Origin: Palaemon carinicauda
Lineage: Eukaryota > Arthropoda > Malacostraca > Decapoda > Palaemonidae
Reading direction: 5' to 3'
Length of the DNA: 64,000 bases
Assembly (NCBI RefSeq): GCF_036898095.1
Contig: NC_090745.1
Span: forward strand, 85,675,717-85,739,716
Positions 9,703 to 23,040 of the stretch are shown piece by piece. Below the pieces are notes generated by a model that worked only from the letters and a program-made list of their open reading frames with translations, had not been told where the DNA came from and made no database searches. A program made the translations under genes and the position numbers. The stretch's first letter is position 1, and every line of letters starts with the position of its first letter.

Positions 9703-11095
9703 GTATTTGTTTACAAGAGCACGCTCTCCATTTACTTCGAAATTATGCATTCCTGCAGCTCTTCTCTTCTTGTACAGTAATTCGGAGGTTTTCTAAATGC
9801 TGGGAAAGCAGAAAATAGCAAGATATGTTGCACAAGGGGGAGGGGGAAGAGGTGGTTAAGGAGGTACTAAACGACCTGGAACCAACATCGTCAACATAGT
9901 CAATCAAAGAAAAGTTTGTGACGTCAGCGTACATTTGGTACATTCAAAATATATACTAAATTAAAAATGGACCAATTACTCATAAGTGTCACTATTTGTG
10001 AAATGTATATTTTATATTATTATTATGATTATTATTATTAAATGCTAAGCTATAACCCTAGTTGGAAAAGCAGGATGCTATAAGCCCAGGGGCCCCAACT
10101 GGGTAAATAGCCCAGTGAGGAAAGGAAACAAGGAAAAATTAAATATTTTAAAGAATAAATATTTCCTACACAAACTATAAAAATTTAACAAAACAAGAAG
10201 AGAAAGTAGATAGAATAGTATGCCCAAGTGTACCCTCAAGCAAAAGAACTCTAACCCAAGACCATGGTACAGAGGCTATGGCACTACCCAAGACTAGAGA
10301 ACAATGGTTTGATTTTGGAGTGTCCTTCTCCTAGAAGAGCTGCTTACCATAGGTAAAGAGTCTCTTCTACCCTTACCAAGAGGAAAGTAGCCACTGAACA
10401 ATTACTAGTGCAGTAGTTAACCCCTAGGATAAAGAAGAAATGTTTGGCAATCTCAGTGTTGTCAGGTGTATGAGGACAGAGGAGAATCTGTAAAGAATAG
10501 GATAGACTATTCGGTGTCTGTGTAGGTAAAGGGAAAGAACCGTAACCAGTCAAAGTAGTAGCGGTAGTATCTCAATGGGCGGCTGGTGCCATGGCCAACC
10601 TATTAAAGTGTTTTTTTAAAGAAACTTTTTTGAAAATTACGAGTTTTCCCAGACGTTTTGCTACACTACTGCCATCTATTGACCACTGCCTAAGGATGCC
10701 TGCCAATTTCCCGCTAATGAAAACAGTCATACACTGCAAAAATATTCCTTATAAAGTTTTTTTTTTTTTTTTTTTAAATAAGATTTATTTTCAAGTATTT
10801 ACCTAATGAAATATACAATTCACAAATAGAGACACTTTTGAGTAATTGCTCCATTTTCAATTTTGTACGCTGACGTCACGAACTTCGCTTTGACTGACTA
10901 TGTTGACGATGACAGTTCCAGGTCGTTTAGTACCTCCTCAACCAACCCCTCCCCCTCCCCCTTGTGCAACATATCTTGCTATTTTTTGCTTTCCCAGAAT
11001 TTAAAGAACCTAATAAGTGTACAAAAGGAGAAGAGCTGCAGGAATGCATAATTTTGGAGTATATGGAGAGCGTGCTCTTGTAAACAAATACCGTT
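9703..11095. repeat. Foldback element with ~300-bp inverted arms
   Basis: The left arm (about 9703-10010) and right arm (about 10800-11095) are inverted copies. They share TATTTGTTTACAAGAGC at the outer tips and GAGCTGCAGGAATGCATAA further in, and they stay alignable to the inner edge with modest divergence. Similar short open frames occur in each arm (9743-9943 minus and 10863-11051 plus) because the arms are copies, not because a protein is encoded. The loop holds a different repeat (10015-10790). It could be a foldback or MITE-like DNA transposon, or an inverted duplication. No transposase frame is visible. Confidence 0.8.
10015..10790. repeat. Interspersed repeat inside the foldback loop
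   Basis: This begins near a TTATTATTATT stretch followed by AAGCTATAACCCTAGTTGG and AAGCCCAGGGGCCCC, and ends near a T18 run at about 10758. The motif CCCTAGTTGGAAAAGCAGGA is, from memory, common in shrimp genomic repeats, so I read it as a dispersed non-coding repeat that landed between the arms. That recollection is not checked. Confidence 0.5.
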
Positions 11096-11669
11096 TTTTT
11101 CTCTTGAAGATATAGTTCCCTGTTGGGTATTATTTTAGAAAAAGGAACCAGCTTAGCAACCTATAAATACTTCAAAAATGCATAAATCCCACTTTTCTGA
11201 TTAGGAATATACCATTAGTTATGCCTGGAGATGAATAGAACATAAGTAGTAGATTTTTGTTACGTTTACCAAAAATGAGGACTCTGTTTTTCACTAAGGC
11301 GAGTGGCTATTAAAGAAAGATGTTCACCCTTTGACTCGCGCCAAAAAATGACTTCATAGCTCCACCCACTCTTTTTGTTCCACCTATACACTTCGTTTGA
11401 TTGCCCCACGTGACTTGATACTTCAAAATAATTGGCTCATTTTAAACAAACGAAAGCCAATTATATTAAAATATTCCTCCTACCAATTTTAATTCTTCTA
11501 ATGTTACTAATAATAGAATGCAACGACTGAAGCCATTGTCTGGCCCTCCCCGGATATTTCTTTTAATTCTTTTAATGTTACTAATCACTGCGGCCTTAAG
11601 GGGGGGTCGCAGGGGGAGCGGAGCCCCCCAGCTAGGCCTAAGTAGGGGTACAGGGCCCTAAGTTTACTT
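11096..11669. other. No gene seen; spacer with a GC-rich patch
   Basis: Mostly AT-rich, with a GC-rich patch at about 11590-11630 (GGGGGAGCGGAGCCCCCC) just before the LINE fragment. A related GC-rich patch (GCAGCGGAGCGGGGCC) occurs just after it at about 12450. I cannot assign either. Confidence 0.45.
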
Positions 11670-12407
11670 GTGGGAAAGAAGAATGATCTGAGGAGACTTG
11701 CGAATGCAACTCTACGAATGCATGGTACCACTATGGAAGTGAAACATGTGGTCAGAGACCTAGGGATCTTGGTTGACCGTCATCTCTCATTTCATGATCA
11801 AATTAATAACGTAGTGAAAGCAACTGGATATCATCTAAAGAATATTGCCTTCATTAAGAAATATTTGGATGAGAAGACTATAAAAATGCTTGTTCACAAC
11901 TATGTTATGTCCAAGTTGGATTATTGCAACTCACTTTATTATAGACTACCAAACTATCTGTTGAAAAGGCTACAAAATGTCATGAACAGAGCTGCCAGAT
12001 TGATCAAAGGTTTACCTCGCCGAGAAAGAATAACACCAGCGCTGATTGATTTACATTGGCTGCCAATTAAGGCAAGAATTATTTATAAGATATGTCTTAT
12101 GACTTACCAAGCTCTACATTTTGAAAGACCAAAATACATGAACAATTTACTGAGTGCCTTTCACCTTGACACTTCTATGATCTTGAGACATAGTGTAGAT
12201 CGTCATAGATTGATTGAACCAAGATGCAATTCAGATATTGGTTTTAGAGCTTTTGCAACGTGTGCACCAAGACTGTACAATATGCTGCCTGAAAATATCA
12301 AGAATAGTGAAAATTTGCAGATTTTTAAAAAGAAGTTGAAAACCCACTTATTCACTGAATGCTACGATTTGAATGAAAAGTGCATTAAACAAGATTATAG
12401 ATGTTAA
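11670..12407 (+). mobile_element. CR1/jockey-group LINE, 3' fragment of RT ORF
   Basis: The 245-codon frame encodes the C-terminal thumb-and-beyond region of a non-LTR reverse transcriptase: MSKLDYCNSLYYRLP, LQNVMNRAARLIKGLP, ITPALIDLHWLPIKARI and a tail FKKKLKTHLF. The palm with YADD is missing, so the copy is 5'-truncated, as is usual for LINEs copied by target-primed reverse transcription. The frame is uninterrupted from its first Met to its stop. It is a close relative of the minus-strand LINE at 14959-16400. The clade within the CR1/L2/jockey group is uncertain. Confidence 0.8.
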
Positions 12408-14958
12408 CTCAATGTGTACGAGGGAGGCCCTGCGGAGCGCTGCGTCAGCAGCGGAGCGGGGCCTTGAAGACTACTCACAAGTAACAAGTAGGTTAGGTTA
12501 GGTGGTTGTATTAGGTTAGGTTAGGTTTGTTATAGAGTAAAGTCTAAAACCGTTCATTTCCGAGGAAAATGAAGGTGATATTCGTGCAAAACACATCAAA
12601 ATCACCTAGAAAAACATATTCTCATGTCAATTTGGGCTCGTTCCTCTTTCTAAAAATTTACCATGAAATAAGAGCTACGTTTATATTGCATACTCCAATA
12701 TTGAAAATAGATAAAGATTTAAAATATAAAACTTTGGGTCCTTTATTCTGTTCGAACGAACAACTTCTGGCAGCAAGTTGTATAATCTGTAACTCACATA
12801 ATAGAAATTTCCGCCATTACTATATGGTATTCATAATAGTGTATTTGCAATGATCTATTCAATTATGCGAGTTTTAATGTCATACCTAATATTTAACCAT
12901 TCTATAACTGAACCCAGAAATGCACAAAAAACAAGATACCGAGTAGGAAAAATATATGGTTCATGTTTTAGCTAAAAATAAAGTGTCATATCTTTACCCT
13001 TAATTGTCTAAAGTGAATGACAGCCTCCAAATGTAGGTCAGAGCAACTGATTTATCAGTAAACAAGAAATATATTACATAGGCCTATATTCTGCCTTTGT
13101 ATAGCCAAGCTTGGCTCAGAAACAAGTTACAAAAAGTACCAATATCTAACAAATTTCTTTTCTATGAATAATTTCTTTTCTATGAATTGAATACTTACTG
13201 TAGCCAAATGACCTGCATAACGATCCATGGTGAAATAGGATTATAGGAGCCAACACTACATTAATACCGCGATTTAATTTTACATTATACACAATAAAAG
13301 AAAAACTTTGACTACAGACCGTTGCGGGGAGTTAAGTGAGGTGAAGTGCAACCACTGTTGCCAGATGAGTTAGTCTAAAAATCCCCAAATCTCAATGAAA
13401 AATTTCCAAAACAACACAAAAATCCCCATTTCCACAAATATGTTTCCCTCTTATCATGTAGGCTATACTGATATATAAATTTTTCACTATACTTCATATA
13501 AGGGCAAATAAACTTATTGCAACAATATAAAGGTTTACTAATCTTTCTTCTTCATAGAAATTTGTACAGAATATTCCCATCAGACAACCAAAAATTCCCA
13601 AATCTAGAGATAAATTCCCAAATATAGGGATTAATTCCCATATGTGGCAATACTGAGTGCAGCTGCAGTACACTTTACAGAATAGCAATGTTGCCAACAT
13701 AATCAGTTTTACCTTGTTAAATTGCAATTAAAAATAAAAGTTTTTTTTTTCCTGACCAGTTGTTTATAATTGTTTCACTATTTTTTACAAGCTGTAATAT
13801 AGGAGAATTGCTGTTACTAAAATAAATATTTTCTCATTTGTTATACATAGGTTATTTGTATCATTCTTTTCGTAGTGTCCGTAATGGTTTCTGGTGTCCA
13901 TGTTTAAGTTATACTTAGACCAAAGTGTGAAACAATAAGCTATGATATAATGTTTATGAAAAGAGACTGGTCACTAGAATATTAAGATATTCCAATAAAT
14001 ACAACAATATTGCAGTATACCGTCTTGGTTTGCCTTTATAAGAAATTTTCTTCTTTCTGCTGTGACCAAATCTCCTGTGCTTGCATATAATTCATTAGTT
14101 CATTCCCGATCAGCCAAAACAAATAAGCTATAGGTACTAGCGGCAATTATTCATATAGGCCTATACCTAATATAACTTTTGAAGAGTGTGATCAAGGCTG
14201 TCCTTTTGATTCTACAAACAATTTCAACTTATCTAACAAGCTTTCCTGGTGCTTAACTTTTTAAACATCTAAACAAGACACCCCTTGGCATTTTATCATA
14301 TCTCCTCTGCTAAAAGAAAAAAAAAGATTCCAATGACATTCCATATCCTTTTCTAAAATCTCCCCTTCTAGCTAAATCACAATTCACCTGTCTCCACAAT
14401 TGCTTGTATCCCCTCATCAGATAATCATTATAAAACCTACTACAAATATCAAGCTCTGCAATTACCACACTTTATACTACATTAATTTTGCCTACAATTC
14501 ACATATGAGCACCACCAGAATAACGATTTCAGTATAAATTCAACCCTCATTATACAGTTTTGTACTTTAATAGATCTGATGCTTTAGCCATTTTAATTGA
14601 TTTTATATATAGATTTCTTCGTTTCTATATATTTTGCCTCCACCCTTCCCACCAAATAATATCTAATTTTCCGTATGCCAATTTTTATGTCATCTTCCTT
14701 ATGCAAGAAAAGAAAGGATTGAAAAATTGAAAGTAAACGGGCAGTTTACAAAACCGCAATATGTCAATACAGCTACCTACTTACTTACTTTTACTTTTAG
14801 GGGTTTATTTCTCGCCCTCCATCAGACACTAAGAGTCTGTTCAGGCAGTCCTTGGTGTGTGAAAATAATTTCTTTCCAGTTAATATTTTGCTCTGTATCT
14901 TTACAGTTATTCGCTAGCATTTGTATGCAGGCTGAATATTTTTCAGATCACTATCATA
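12408..14958. other. No gene seen; AT-rich region with minor repeats
   Basis: At 12484-12530 there are a few TTAGG-like units (GGTTAGGTTAGG). Between 13375 and 13640 a degenerate motif CCCAAAT or CCCCAAATC recurs about six times. The rest is AT-rich with frequent stops. Small open frames at 12569-12853 and 13494-13727 have no recognisable features. Confidence 0.5.
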
Positions 14959-16400
14959 TCACTTTCCAAAGAGATAAGTCTTCAGGTTTTTCTTGAAAGC
15001 TCCCACATTTTTACTATTCTTGACATCAAGTGGAAGGTCGTTGAAGAGCCTCGGTGCAGCATAACAAAACGTTCTTCCTCCTATTGAATGATCCACACTA
15101 ATTTCGAATAGTCTATGTGGGTCATCAGCATGTCTAACTCTTACAGCAGCGCTAGTAGCTTGAGGGTAGGGGACCAAGCAATCACAAAGATATTTAGACT
15201 TATCACTTGTAAGTGCTTTGTGAGTCAACAAACAAATTTTAAATTCAATTCTAGCCTTAACAGGTAACCAATGTAGATCGATCAGTGCAGGAGTTATTCT
15301 CTTCCGAGGTTTAATGCCTTTTATTAGTCTAGCCGCCCGGTTTTGCACATTTTGAAGCTTTCTTAGTAGTGTATTGGGAAATTTATAGTACAAAGAATTG
15401 CAATAATCAAGCCTTGATATTACGTGACTCATCACTAAAATTTTTGTACTGACCTCTGTTAAATATTTTCCAATAAATGCTATGTTTCTCAGGTGATAGT
15501 TACACACTTTCACTGTGTTCACTATTTGATCCCTCACTGACAAATTACAATCTATCAATACACCCAAATTTTTCACAACAGACACAATCCTAACATCAGC
15601 GTCACCAATTCTTATACTTTGAAATAACTGGTAATTATTCAAAGCCACCTTTGTGCCAAAAAGCATACATTCTGTTTTACCATAATTTAATTTAAGCTTT
15701 TTCCTCTGCATCCATGTTTTTATTTCAGTCATTATCTCATCAATTTTCTTCTTTGTCTCTTGTATTGTTGAAATTGAAAGGTAGAACTGAGTATCATCTG
15801 CATATAGTTTAAAACCCACTTTTTGTTTTTTCAAGATGTGTGATAGCTCGATAGTATATATGTTGAACAAGATAAGGCCCAGAACACTATTCTGTGGTAC
15901 ACCTTTCATAAGAATTCTCTCACTGGATCGGTTCACAGAAACTTCTACAATAGTCTTCATGTTCGTTAAGTAACTCCGCAAAAATTCCAGTGCTTCCTCG
16001 GTCACTCCAATGGACTTTAAGTCGTCAAGTAAGTAATTGTGTAATAGGCAAGGAATAATAATACCAATTCTCTAATATCGCAAGAGGGTCTGCCCCTCTC
16101 TTTTATTCTTCTCCTATACTTCTCTTTCTCCCTATTTCCTTAATCTTTCCCATCCCGAGTACCTGCCTTTGAGCTATAAACTGGATTGTATCCAGGGGTA
16201 CTCTTCCTTTCCCCATATTCCCCACTTCCCTATTCTTATTATCATTATCAGTAATCGTGCACAACAGTATCGAAAGCAGCACTAAGATCTAACATAATCA
16301 AAATTCCATACTTTCCCTCATCAAGAAGACTTATCATATTGTTCATTATTGAGCATAAGGTAGTTTCTGTAGTGTAGAAATTCTTTCCACGCTTTATTTT
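14959..16400 (-). mobile_element. CR1/jockey-group LINE, RT domain copy with an internal insertion
   Basis: The minus strand encodes a non-LTR reverse transcriptase from ILIMLDLSAAFDTV (about 16330-16260) through GVPQNSVLGLILFNIY and the catalytic FKLYADDTQ to ITPALIDLHWLP and a C-terminal LKTYLFGK. The main frame (16005-14959) is open for 348 codons. Between the first RT block and this frame, about 16060-16240 holds ~180 bp of unrelated pyrimidine-rich sequence that interrupts the domain. The endonuclease is absent, so the copy is 5'-truncated. Confidence 0.85.
16060..16240. repeat. Insertion interrupting the LINE RT
   Basis: About 180 bp with no counterpart in RT proteins separates the SAAFDTVVHD block from the LLDDLKSIGVTEE block. 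It is CT-rich on the plus strand (CTCTTTCTCCC, CTTCCTTTCCCC). It may be a small non-autonomous element; no clear termini or target duplication are visible to me. Confidence 0.5.
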
Positions 16401-16965
16401 AGTCACCCCCGTTATTCCATTTTTTGTTTTTTGTTTGTTATTTTCTGGATTTTAAGCATCTCGTTTTTCTTTTGTTTCATTTGTAACCTTCATTATTATA
16501 CCCTTAAATATTCATTGCTGCTAACATGTCCATCATTCCCCTGTAATGCTTTACCTTTCATCACCTCATTCCTCTGTAGATGATTTTATCTCATTTCCTG
16601 AGATCACAGTACATTGCTTGATGATGCAACCGACCGTCGACAATTTTCAAAAACAGCACTTGGTTGCGTTCTGTTCCAAATGCTCTTGAAGTTTTGTATG
16701 TTTAACCACAATTGGTTTGTATTTAAGTAACGTTAATTTACGTAACTTTAATTTACGTAACTCATTGATCTTAGCTTATTGCTATTTACATCTCAGTACC
16801 TATTTATAAGTCTGTTTAGCTAGGATTGTTTTCTGTGTTATTGAACATCACTAAACGCCACTTAATTTTTTTGTATGAATATTAATTTTTATAAGCCAGA
16901 CAGTAGGATTTCTTTATAATTACTTCCCCTGGAGTTTCAAGAATGATCCTTGTATTTATAAAAAG
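16401..16965. other. No gene seen; AT-rich spacer
   Basis: Upstream RT sequence is not recognisable beyond about 16400. A short direct duplication (TTACGTAACTTTAATTTACG, about 16735-16760) is the only visible structure. Confidence 0.5.
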
Positions 16966-17052
16966 CACCCTTCAGCAAACCACGTACTCATGGAAATTTG
17001 AAGAAGAAGCACCCTTCAGCAAACCACGTATTCATGGAAATTTGAAGAAGAA
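16966..17052. repeat. Tandem duplication of a ~42-bp unit
   Basis: Two adjacent copies of a unit with GCACCCTTCAGCAAACCACG and CATGGAAATTTGAAGAAG differ by a single base (TACTCATGG versus TATTCATGG). No coding meaning is apparent. Confidence 0.85.
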
Positions 17053-18305
17053 GACTCGACTGGTTTGAAGCAGCTCAGCGGCGGCAGGGAGAAGCGTGCG
17101 AGCAGCCCACTTAAAAACCAGGAAGCGTGGAAGGCGGACGTAGGCATAGCCTCTTCATCTGAGACGTCGTTTTAACATAGGCGTCGGTTCAACTACCTGT
17201 TGGTCAACCATTTACTAACCAACAGTATGCCTTACTTTGTGCCATTATTTAGAAGATAAACTTACAAAGACAAAACACGTCAGTGCAGAACTGAAGATGC
17301 ACCGTGTTCTTAACAGTTTACAAGATGCCTCCACTACGTCTACAATCAACCCTCAAGAGCGTGAGTACTAATTAACGGTGCTCAACCTTGGCCAAGGAAC
17401 TGTCCCCCCCCCCTTTTTTTTCTAGCCTTTATTTGACGATGTGCACATTTAGCTAGGAAGTCATGTTCAAACTGTCTGGTTTAATCATTTGTGGCGTGTC
17501 CATTAACATAAGTTGTGTTCCCGTTCCCCTCTATCAAGTTTGAAATTTTATTGCCCGAGAGGAATGTGTTCAAAGTAGTGAGTAGAACTTTTGATATTAT
17601 TTCAGTCACCATTTTTACTTTCATTGGTTGATTAGTCATTTGATTATTGATTTTAGATTTAATTGATTTGACCATTTTCTTGGCATTTTTCATTTTTCAT
17701 ATGCCATGCGGTCTTTATTCAAATTTCAATTAGGTAGTTTTGCTGTTTTTTCCTGTGTCAGTTAGGTGAAAATTCCTGTTGTACTTTATGGAAATAAACG
17801 CCATTTTTAGGTTGAAATTATTAACTGTTTTTAACTTGACCTTTACATTTTGAAATGACTAAATGAGTTATCACATGAGGTGAGATATGACTTAAAGGTA
17901 AGTTTATATTTACGTCAATCTAAAGCTATCGGTGTCAATCCTTTATTGTAATGTTCTACAGTATTACCTTCCGGTGGTCCTTAGGACGTTTTGACTTTTA
18001 CAGTACTGCTCCCCCTAACTCTTTGTGAAACTGTCGTTAACGTAACTGATTCAGTCCAACCACACTTGATTGGGATTTACTATTCTGCGCCCTGGAGTAG
18101 TGTCTGAACATCAAGGTGATATCGGTGCTGACAGTCCCTGTATAGAATAATCTTTGGACTTGAATGTGTGTAGGGAAAGCAAACCGTCTTCGTTGCGGTT
18201 CTCTAGTTTGTCAAGTGTGAGAGTGTTGGCGCTCTATCCTTCAGGCTCGGGTCCGGAAATCAGAAACGGGGAGGCCTTTCCCGGAATTATTTCCCACAAT
18301 TATCA
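17053..18305. other. No gene recognised; mixed-composition spacer
   Basis: The first part (17053-17400) has higher GC and could be part of an unrecognised retroelement leader or LTR. A short minus-strand frame (17481-17693) is Lys/Asn-rich and unconvincing. I cannot assign a function. Confidence 0.4.
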
Positions 18306-18357
18306 TTATTTTTATTATTATCATTATTATTGTTATCATTAACATTATTATCATTAA

Positions 18358-18394
<37 letters not shown>
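18306..18394. repeat. Interrupted ATT/TTA microsatellite
   Basis: TTATTATTA units with interruptions up to about 18355, then a pure run to about 18394. Confidence 0.95.
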
Positions 18395-19400
18395 GTCGTG
18401 ATTTTTCTCCGACTTATTGAAATGAATGATTCTAGGCCCGATAGAATGGGCCGATGACAAGACCTTGAAGAGGTTTGCTTTCCAAAACTATTCAGGATTC
18501 AATAAAATATGATTACAATTTTCAAATTTATTACAAAAATAACTATTTTTTAGAGAAATAGCACACAATAACACTTAAGCTAACTGAAAAATAGAACTGT
18601 CGCCCTTAAGGGGTCTGCAACATGTGCTCATAAAGCACAAAGTCCACGTTGGACCAAAAAAGACTAAATTTTCACAATTAAAGGGGTAGTTCCTTGGTAA
18701 ATCACCTACCAAGGTCCATAGGCGTATTTTAATGCATACAACAAATCCCCAGTCCCAGGGATGACAATTTTACAGACCGATATAAGTTACATGCAACACT
18801 CAGAAAAAAGGAACCGACCTGGTATCACGTGGCTTGGAGCGGAGACAGAGAGACTAACAATAGCACTACTAACTGTGTTGGGGGTTTAGGCAGAGATGGA
18901 TGAGCATCGTGCTGGACAGCTCCGAAGAAAACTACGATCTCCCGCGCTAACTAAAATGTCCTTGGGAGATGCGAGGGAATTCTTACGTTATTTATTCAAT
19001 AAGGGGTTTGATATAGCTTCTTTATCCACCACAAGACAGAGAAACAATCAAAGTCTTACTTCAGATCAAAGAGTAAACTTAATACTTCGGCTGAAGGTCG
19101 TAATTTGCCGTAATCCAACAAACTAGAGAGTCCTTGGCTCTAAACATATACATCGATATTATTGTCATAGTAAAACAGTACAGTATCATTTTTGTAATTC
19201 GTAAATAATAAACACCTTGTCTCTCTGACACCCGCTCCTTCCCCACCAGGTGGTTGAATTTTATGCCACAATACCGTCACGTACTGGACAATACTCATTC
19301 CTAGAAACGCCTGCAAGATCTTCCAATCTTACCTCAATTTAACGCAACGTTCGTGGAGTTAAATGGCGGGGTTTTCGAGTGATCAGTTCGAAACTCCCGA
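18395..19400. other. No gene recognised
   Basis: A 76-codon plus-strand frame (18896-19126, starting MDEHRAGQLRRKLRSP) is the only notable open frame. It has no motif I recognise and no flanking splice signals I would defend. Confidence 0.4.
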
Positions 19401-20384
<984 letters not shown>

Positions 20385-21690
20385 AGAACGTAAAGTATTT
20401 GACACTGTAAAAAGGGAGGTGTCAATAGAAGTTTTGAAAAAGTATAGAATTAACACCAAAATCATAAGTGCAATTGCAAATATTTATCAAGGAGATACTA
20501 CGGGCAATGACCCAGGAGAAGATATCGAACAAGAAATGGAGGTTACGAGTGGATCAATTTCACTTTTTAAACTAATTACGTATACAGTATTGTCATGAAG
20601 AAAATATAAGAGAAAGGAAACGGTTTTGCAGATGATGCCTTAGTGATTGCAGAAGATATAGCCTACATAATGCGAAGCATAACATTCCAATATTAGTAGA
20701 AACTGGTAAAAAATGTTGGTTAGAAATTGATAAAGAAAAGAGTAATGTTGTGATTTACACCATGAAAGAAAAGCCAATCACGTAGAGGGAATCAAAGTAG
20801 TAGAAAGTTTAACATACTCAGGAATAGAGCTAGACAATAATAGGAATATATTTAAAACTCAGAAAAGGGTAATGATGGAAAAAGCAAAAAAATTGGCTAA
20901 TTTAACATATTCACTTATAGAAAAAAGTTACAATAAAGTAATAATAAGAAAAAACTCTGGAAAAGTATTGATTTACCATCTATTTTGTATGGAACAAGCA
21001 GAAACTGAAATAGAGAAACTACAAAGGATAGAGACTTTGGTATACAAGAAGATTTTAGGTGCCACTAAAAGCACAGCTAACACTACTCTAAGAGGGAAGA
21101 AAGGTGCATTCTCTATGAAAGCAAGGGTGATGGAAGGGAAGCTGCAGTACTTAAATCGTACCCTGGATGGGAAGAAGAAATTCTGAAAACAATTATCCTG
21201 GATATTCAAGAAAAAGAAGGCAGATGGTGTAAACAACCGGCAAAGTACTTAGAAGAATTAAGTATAAACATAAAACAGATAAGAAGAATAAACAAGGCAA
21301 AAATAGAATCGAAAACCAGAAAGTGGGACACTGAAAAGTGGAAAGAAGTAATGGAAAGTAAAGTGGCCTTAGAAATATATAGAACGTGGAAGAAAAAAAT
21401 TAAAGAAGAGTTACTCTATGACAATACATTAGCTTCAGTGATATTTTGAGAGCAAGAACCAATACGTCAAAACTAAACACTTTAAATAGACATAATGGGG
21501 ACGGGGGAATGTAAACTGTAATTTTTGTGAAAATGGGGAGGTAGATTTTATACAATTTTTTGTTTTTTTAGCCTGGAATATAGGAACGAAAGGAATGAAG
21601 TAACTGAGCTACAACAACCATACGAGGAAGACCTAAAGAAAATAGTAGGATTATTTTTATTTAGTGAAACAAATATAGAAAAGAAAAATT
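20385..21690 (+). mobile_element. Degenerate non-LTR retrotransposon (RT remnant)
   Basis: Translating across frames gives RT pieces: FDTVKREVSIEVLKKYRI and IANIYQGDTT (about 20395-20510), a palm region near 20630 with the YADD box lost or unreadable, ESLTYSGIELDNN (about 20805), EIEKLQRIETLVYKKILGAT (about 21010-21070), KARVMEGKLQYLN (about 21118) and a C-terminal cysteine/His tail near 21520. Several frameshifts separate these, so it is an old copy. The longest intact frame is 20872-21186, 104 codons. It is a different LINE family from the CR1-like ones at 11670 and 14959. Confidence 0.7.
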
Positions 21691-22300
21691 AAGTATTAAA
21701 CCTGATGTGGAGGAAAAGACAAAACAGTATAAGAAGATAAACTTTGGAGGCGCCGTTGCAAGGGATACGATGCCTCATCCCTGATACAGAACCTGAATGT
21801 CAACGCCGTCAACGGTACAAACATTTGCTCTCCTTACTATTGTCATCTACCGTACTGTACACTTATCTAAGTCACTTTGATTTAGAGTAAGCGGTAATTA
21901 TATACATTACTTTCTTTTCTATGCAAATGCAGTACATAGACCATATATTTTCCAATTGGTTATATTGTTTTATCCATTTCTGCCTAAGATTATTGGTGTA
22001 AGCTACTTGGTCATTCTTTCCCCACGTTCCTATTGAAACAATTGGATCCCTGTGAGAAACCGCAGTTTTTTTTTTTGGTGTTCGAACACCAAAAACAATT
22101 ATAGTTTGGTAAAGTTTTACTGTATAACAGATTCTCATTTCCAACAGAATTATATGTTTTCCTGTAGTAAATAACGTGAATTGACCGAATTTGTCCTTTA
22201 TTCCAGCCGCAAACAAACAGAACAACTAATTTGACTAACTTTAAGTAGCCGAACTGGTTGCTGTTCTTAAGGATGAAATGAAGGGGAAAACCTGATAAAT
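21691..22300. other. No gene recognised
   Basis: A minus-strand frame of 117 codons (21872-22225) has no motif I recognise and is AT-rich in codon use. Probably chance. Confidence 0.4.
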
Positions 22301-23040
22301 CATGTTATTTTCTGCAGGAAAACATATATTTTCTGTTAAAATGTTTAAATATAATGTAATTTGTTATATATATTCTGTTAAAATGTTTAAATATAATGAC
22401 TTGTTCAAATTATGTGTCACTTCACTTGCATATGTAATGCGAACGATAACATTAACAATGTTACACAGCGTTACCAACGTTACGATAGGATTGCTAACAT
22501 TAGCAATGCTACGGTAATATTAGCATGTGTATTTTAAAGCATTTTTCCATATACCCTTTACACAATATATAAAAAGGTACAAAAAGGGTACATAACTTAA
22601 CAAACCCACCTAACGTAGCCTAGAAGTTCCCAGGTCACAAACCCAATATAATGTCTTTTGTTATATATATTCTGTTAAAATGTTTGAATATAATGACTTC
22701 TTCAATTTCCGTGTCACTTCACTCACGTTACGCTAACGTTATTACGATAACATTGACAACACTATATATAATGGTTCTTGTTCCGACACTAGCTCGCTTA
22801 CGCTTACGTTCGTAGGAAAATAAAACATCAAGCTCTTATGTACGGGTAAGCGATAATGTTGAGCTGCGCACGCTAACATTAGCTATGTTACTCTCACATG
22901 TAATGTTACGCTAACATTAGCAACGTTAAATATAATGGTTCTTGTTCCGCCACTGGCTCGCTTACAATCTCAGGAAAATAAAACATCAAGCTCGTATACA
23001 CTGGCAAGCGGTAATGTTGAGCTGCGCATGCTAACAAAAT
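22301..23040. repeat. Locally duplicated AT-rich repeats with GCTAACATTAGC palindromes
   Basis: The phrase TTCTGTTAAAATGTTT followed by ATATAATG recurs three times (about 22333, 22374, 22670). A longer unit with ATAATGGTTCTTGTTCCG, AAAATAAAACATCAAGCTC and AATGTTGAGCTGCGCA occurs twice (about 22765-22880 and 22925-23035). Palindromic GCTAACATTAGC-type motifs occur at about 22492, 22880 and 22912. No coding potential. Confidence 0.7.

Noticed and set aside
9743..11051. Two similar short open frames (9743-9943 minus and 10863-11051 plus) as a gene pair
   Set aside because: Their similarity follows from the inverted arms of the foldback element; no motif or start context supports a protein.
12484..12530. 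TTAGG-like units suggesting a telomere
   Set aside because: Only a few imperfect units are present; similar short CCTAA patches occur at 24115-24170. Too short for a telomere or a clear interstitial array.
17053..18305. Possible LTR or unrecognised gene
   Set aside because: I found no paired direct repeats, primer-binding site or protein motif.
20872..21186. Independent 104-codon gene
   Set aside because: Its peptide continues RT homology on both sides across frameshifts, so it belongs to the LINE remnant at 20385-21690.
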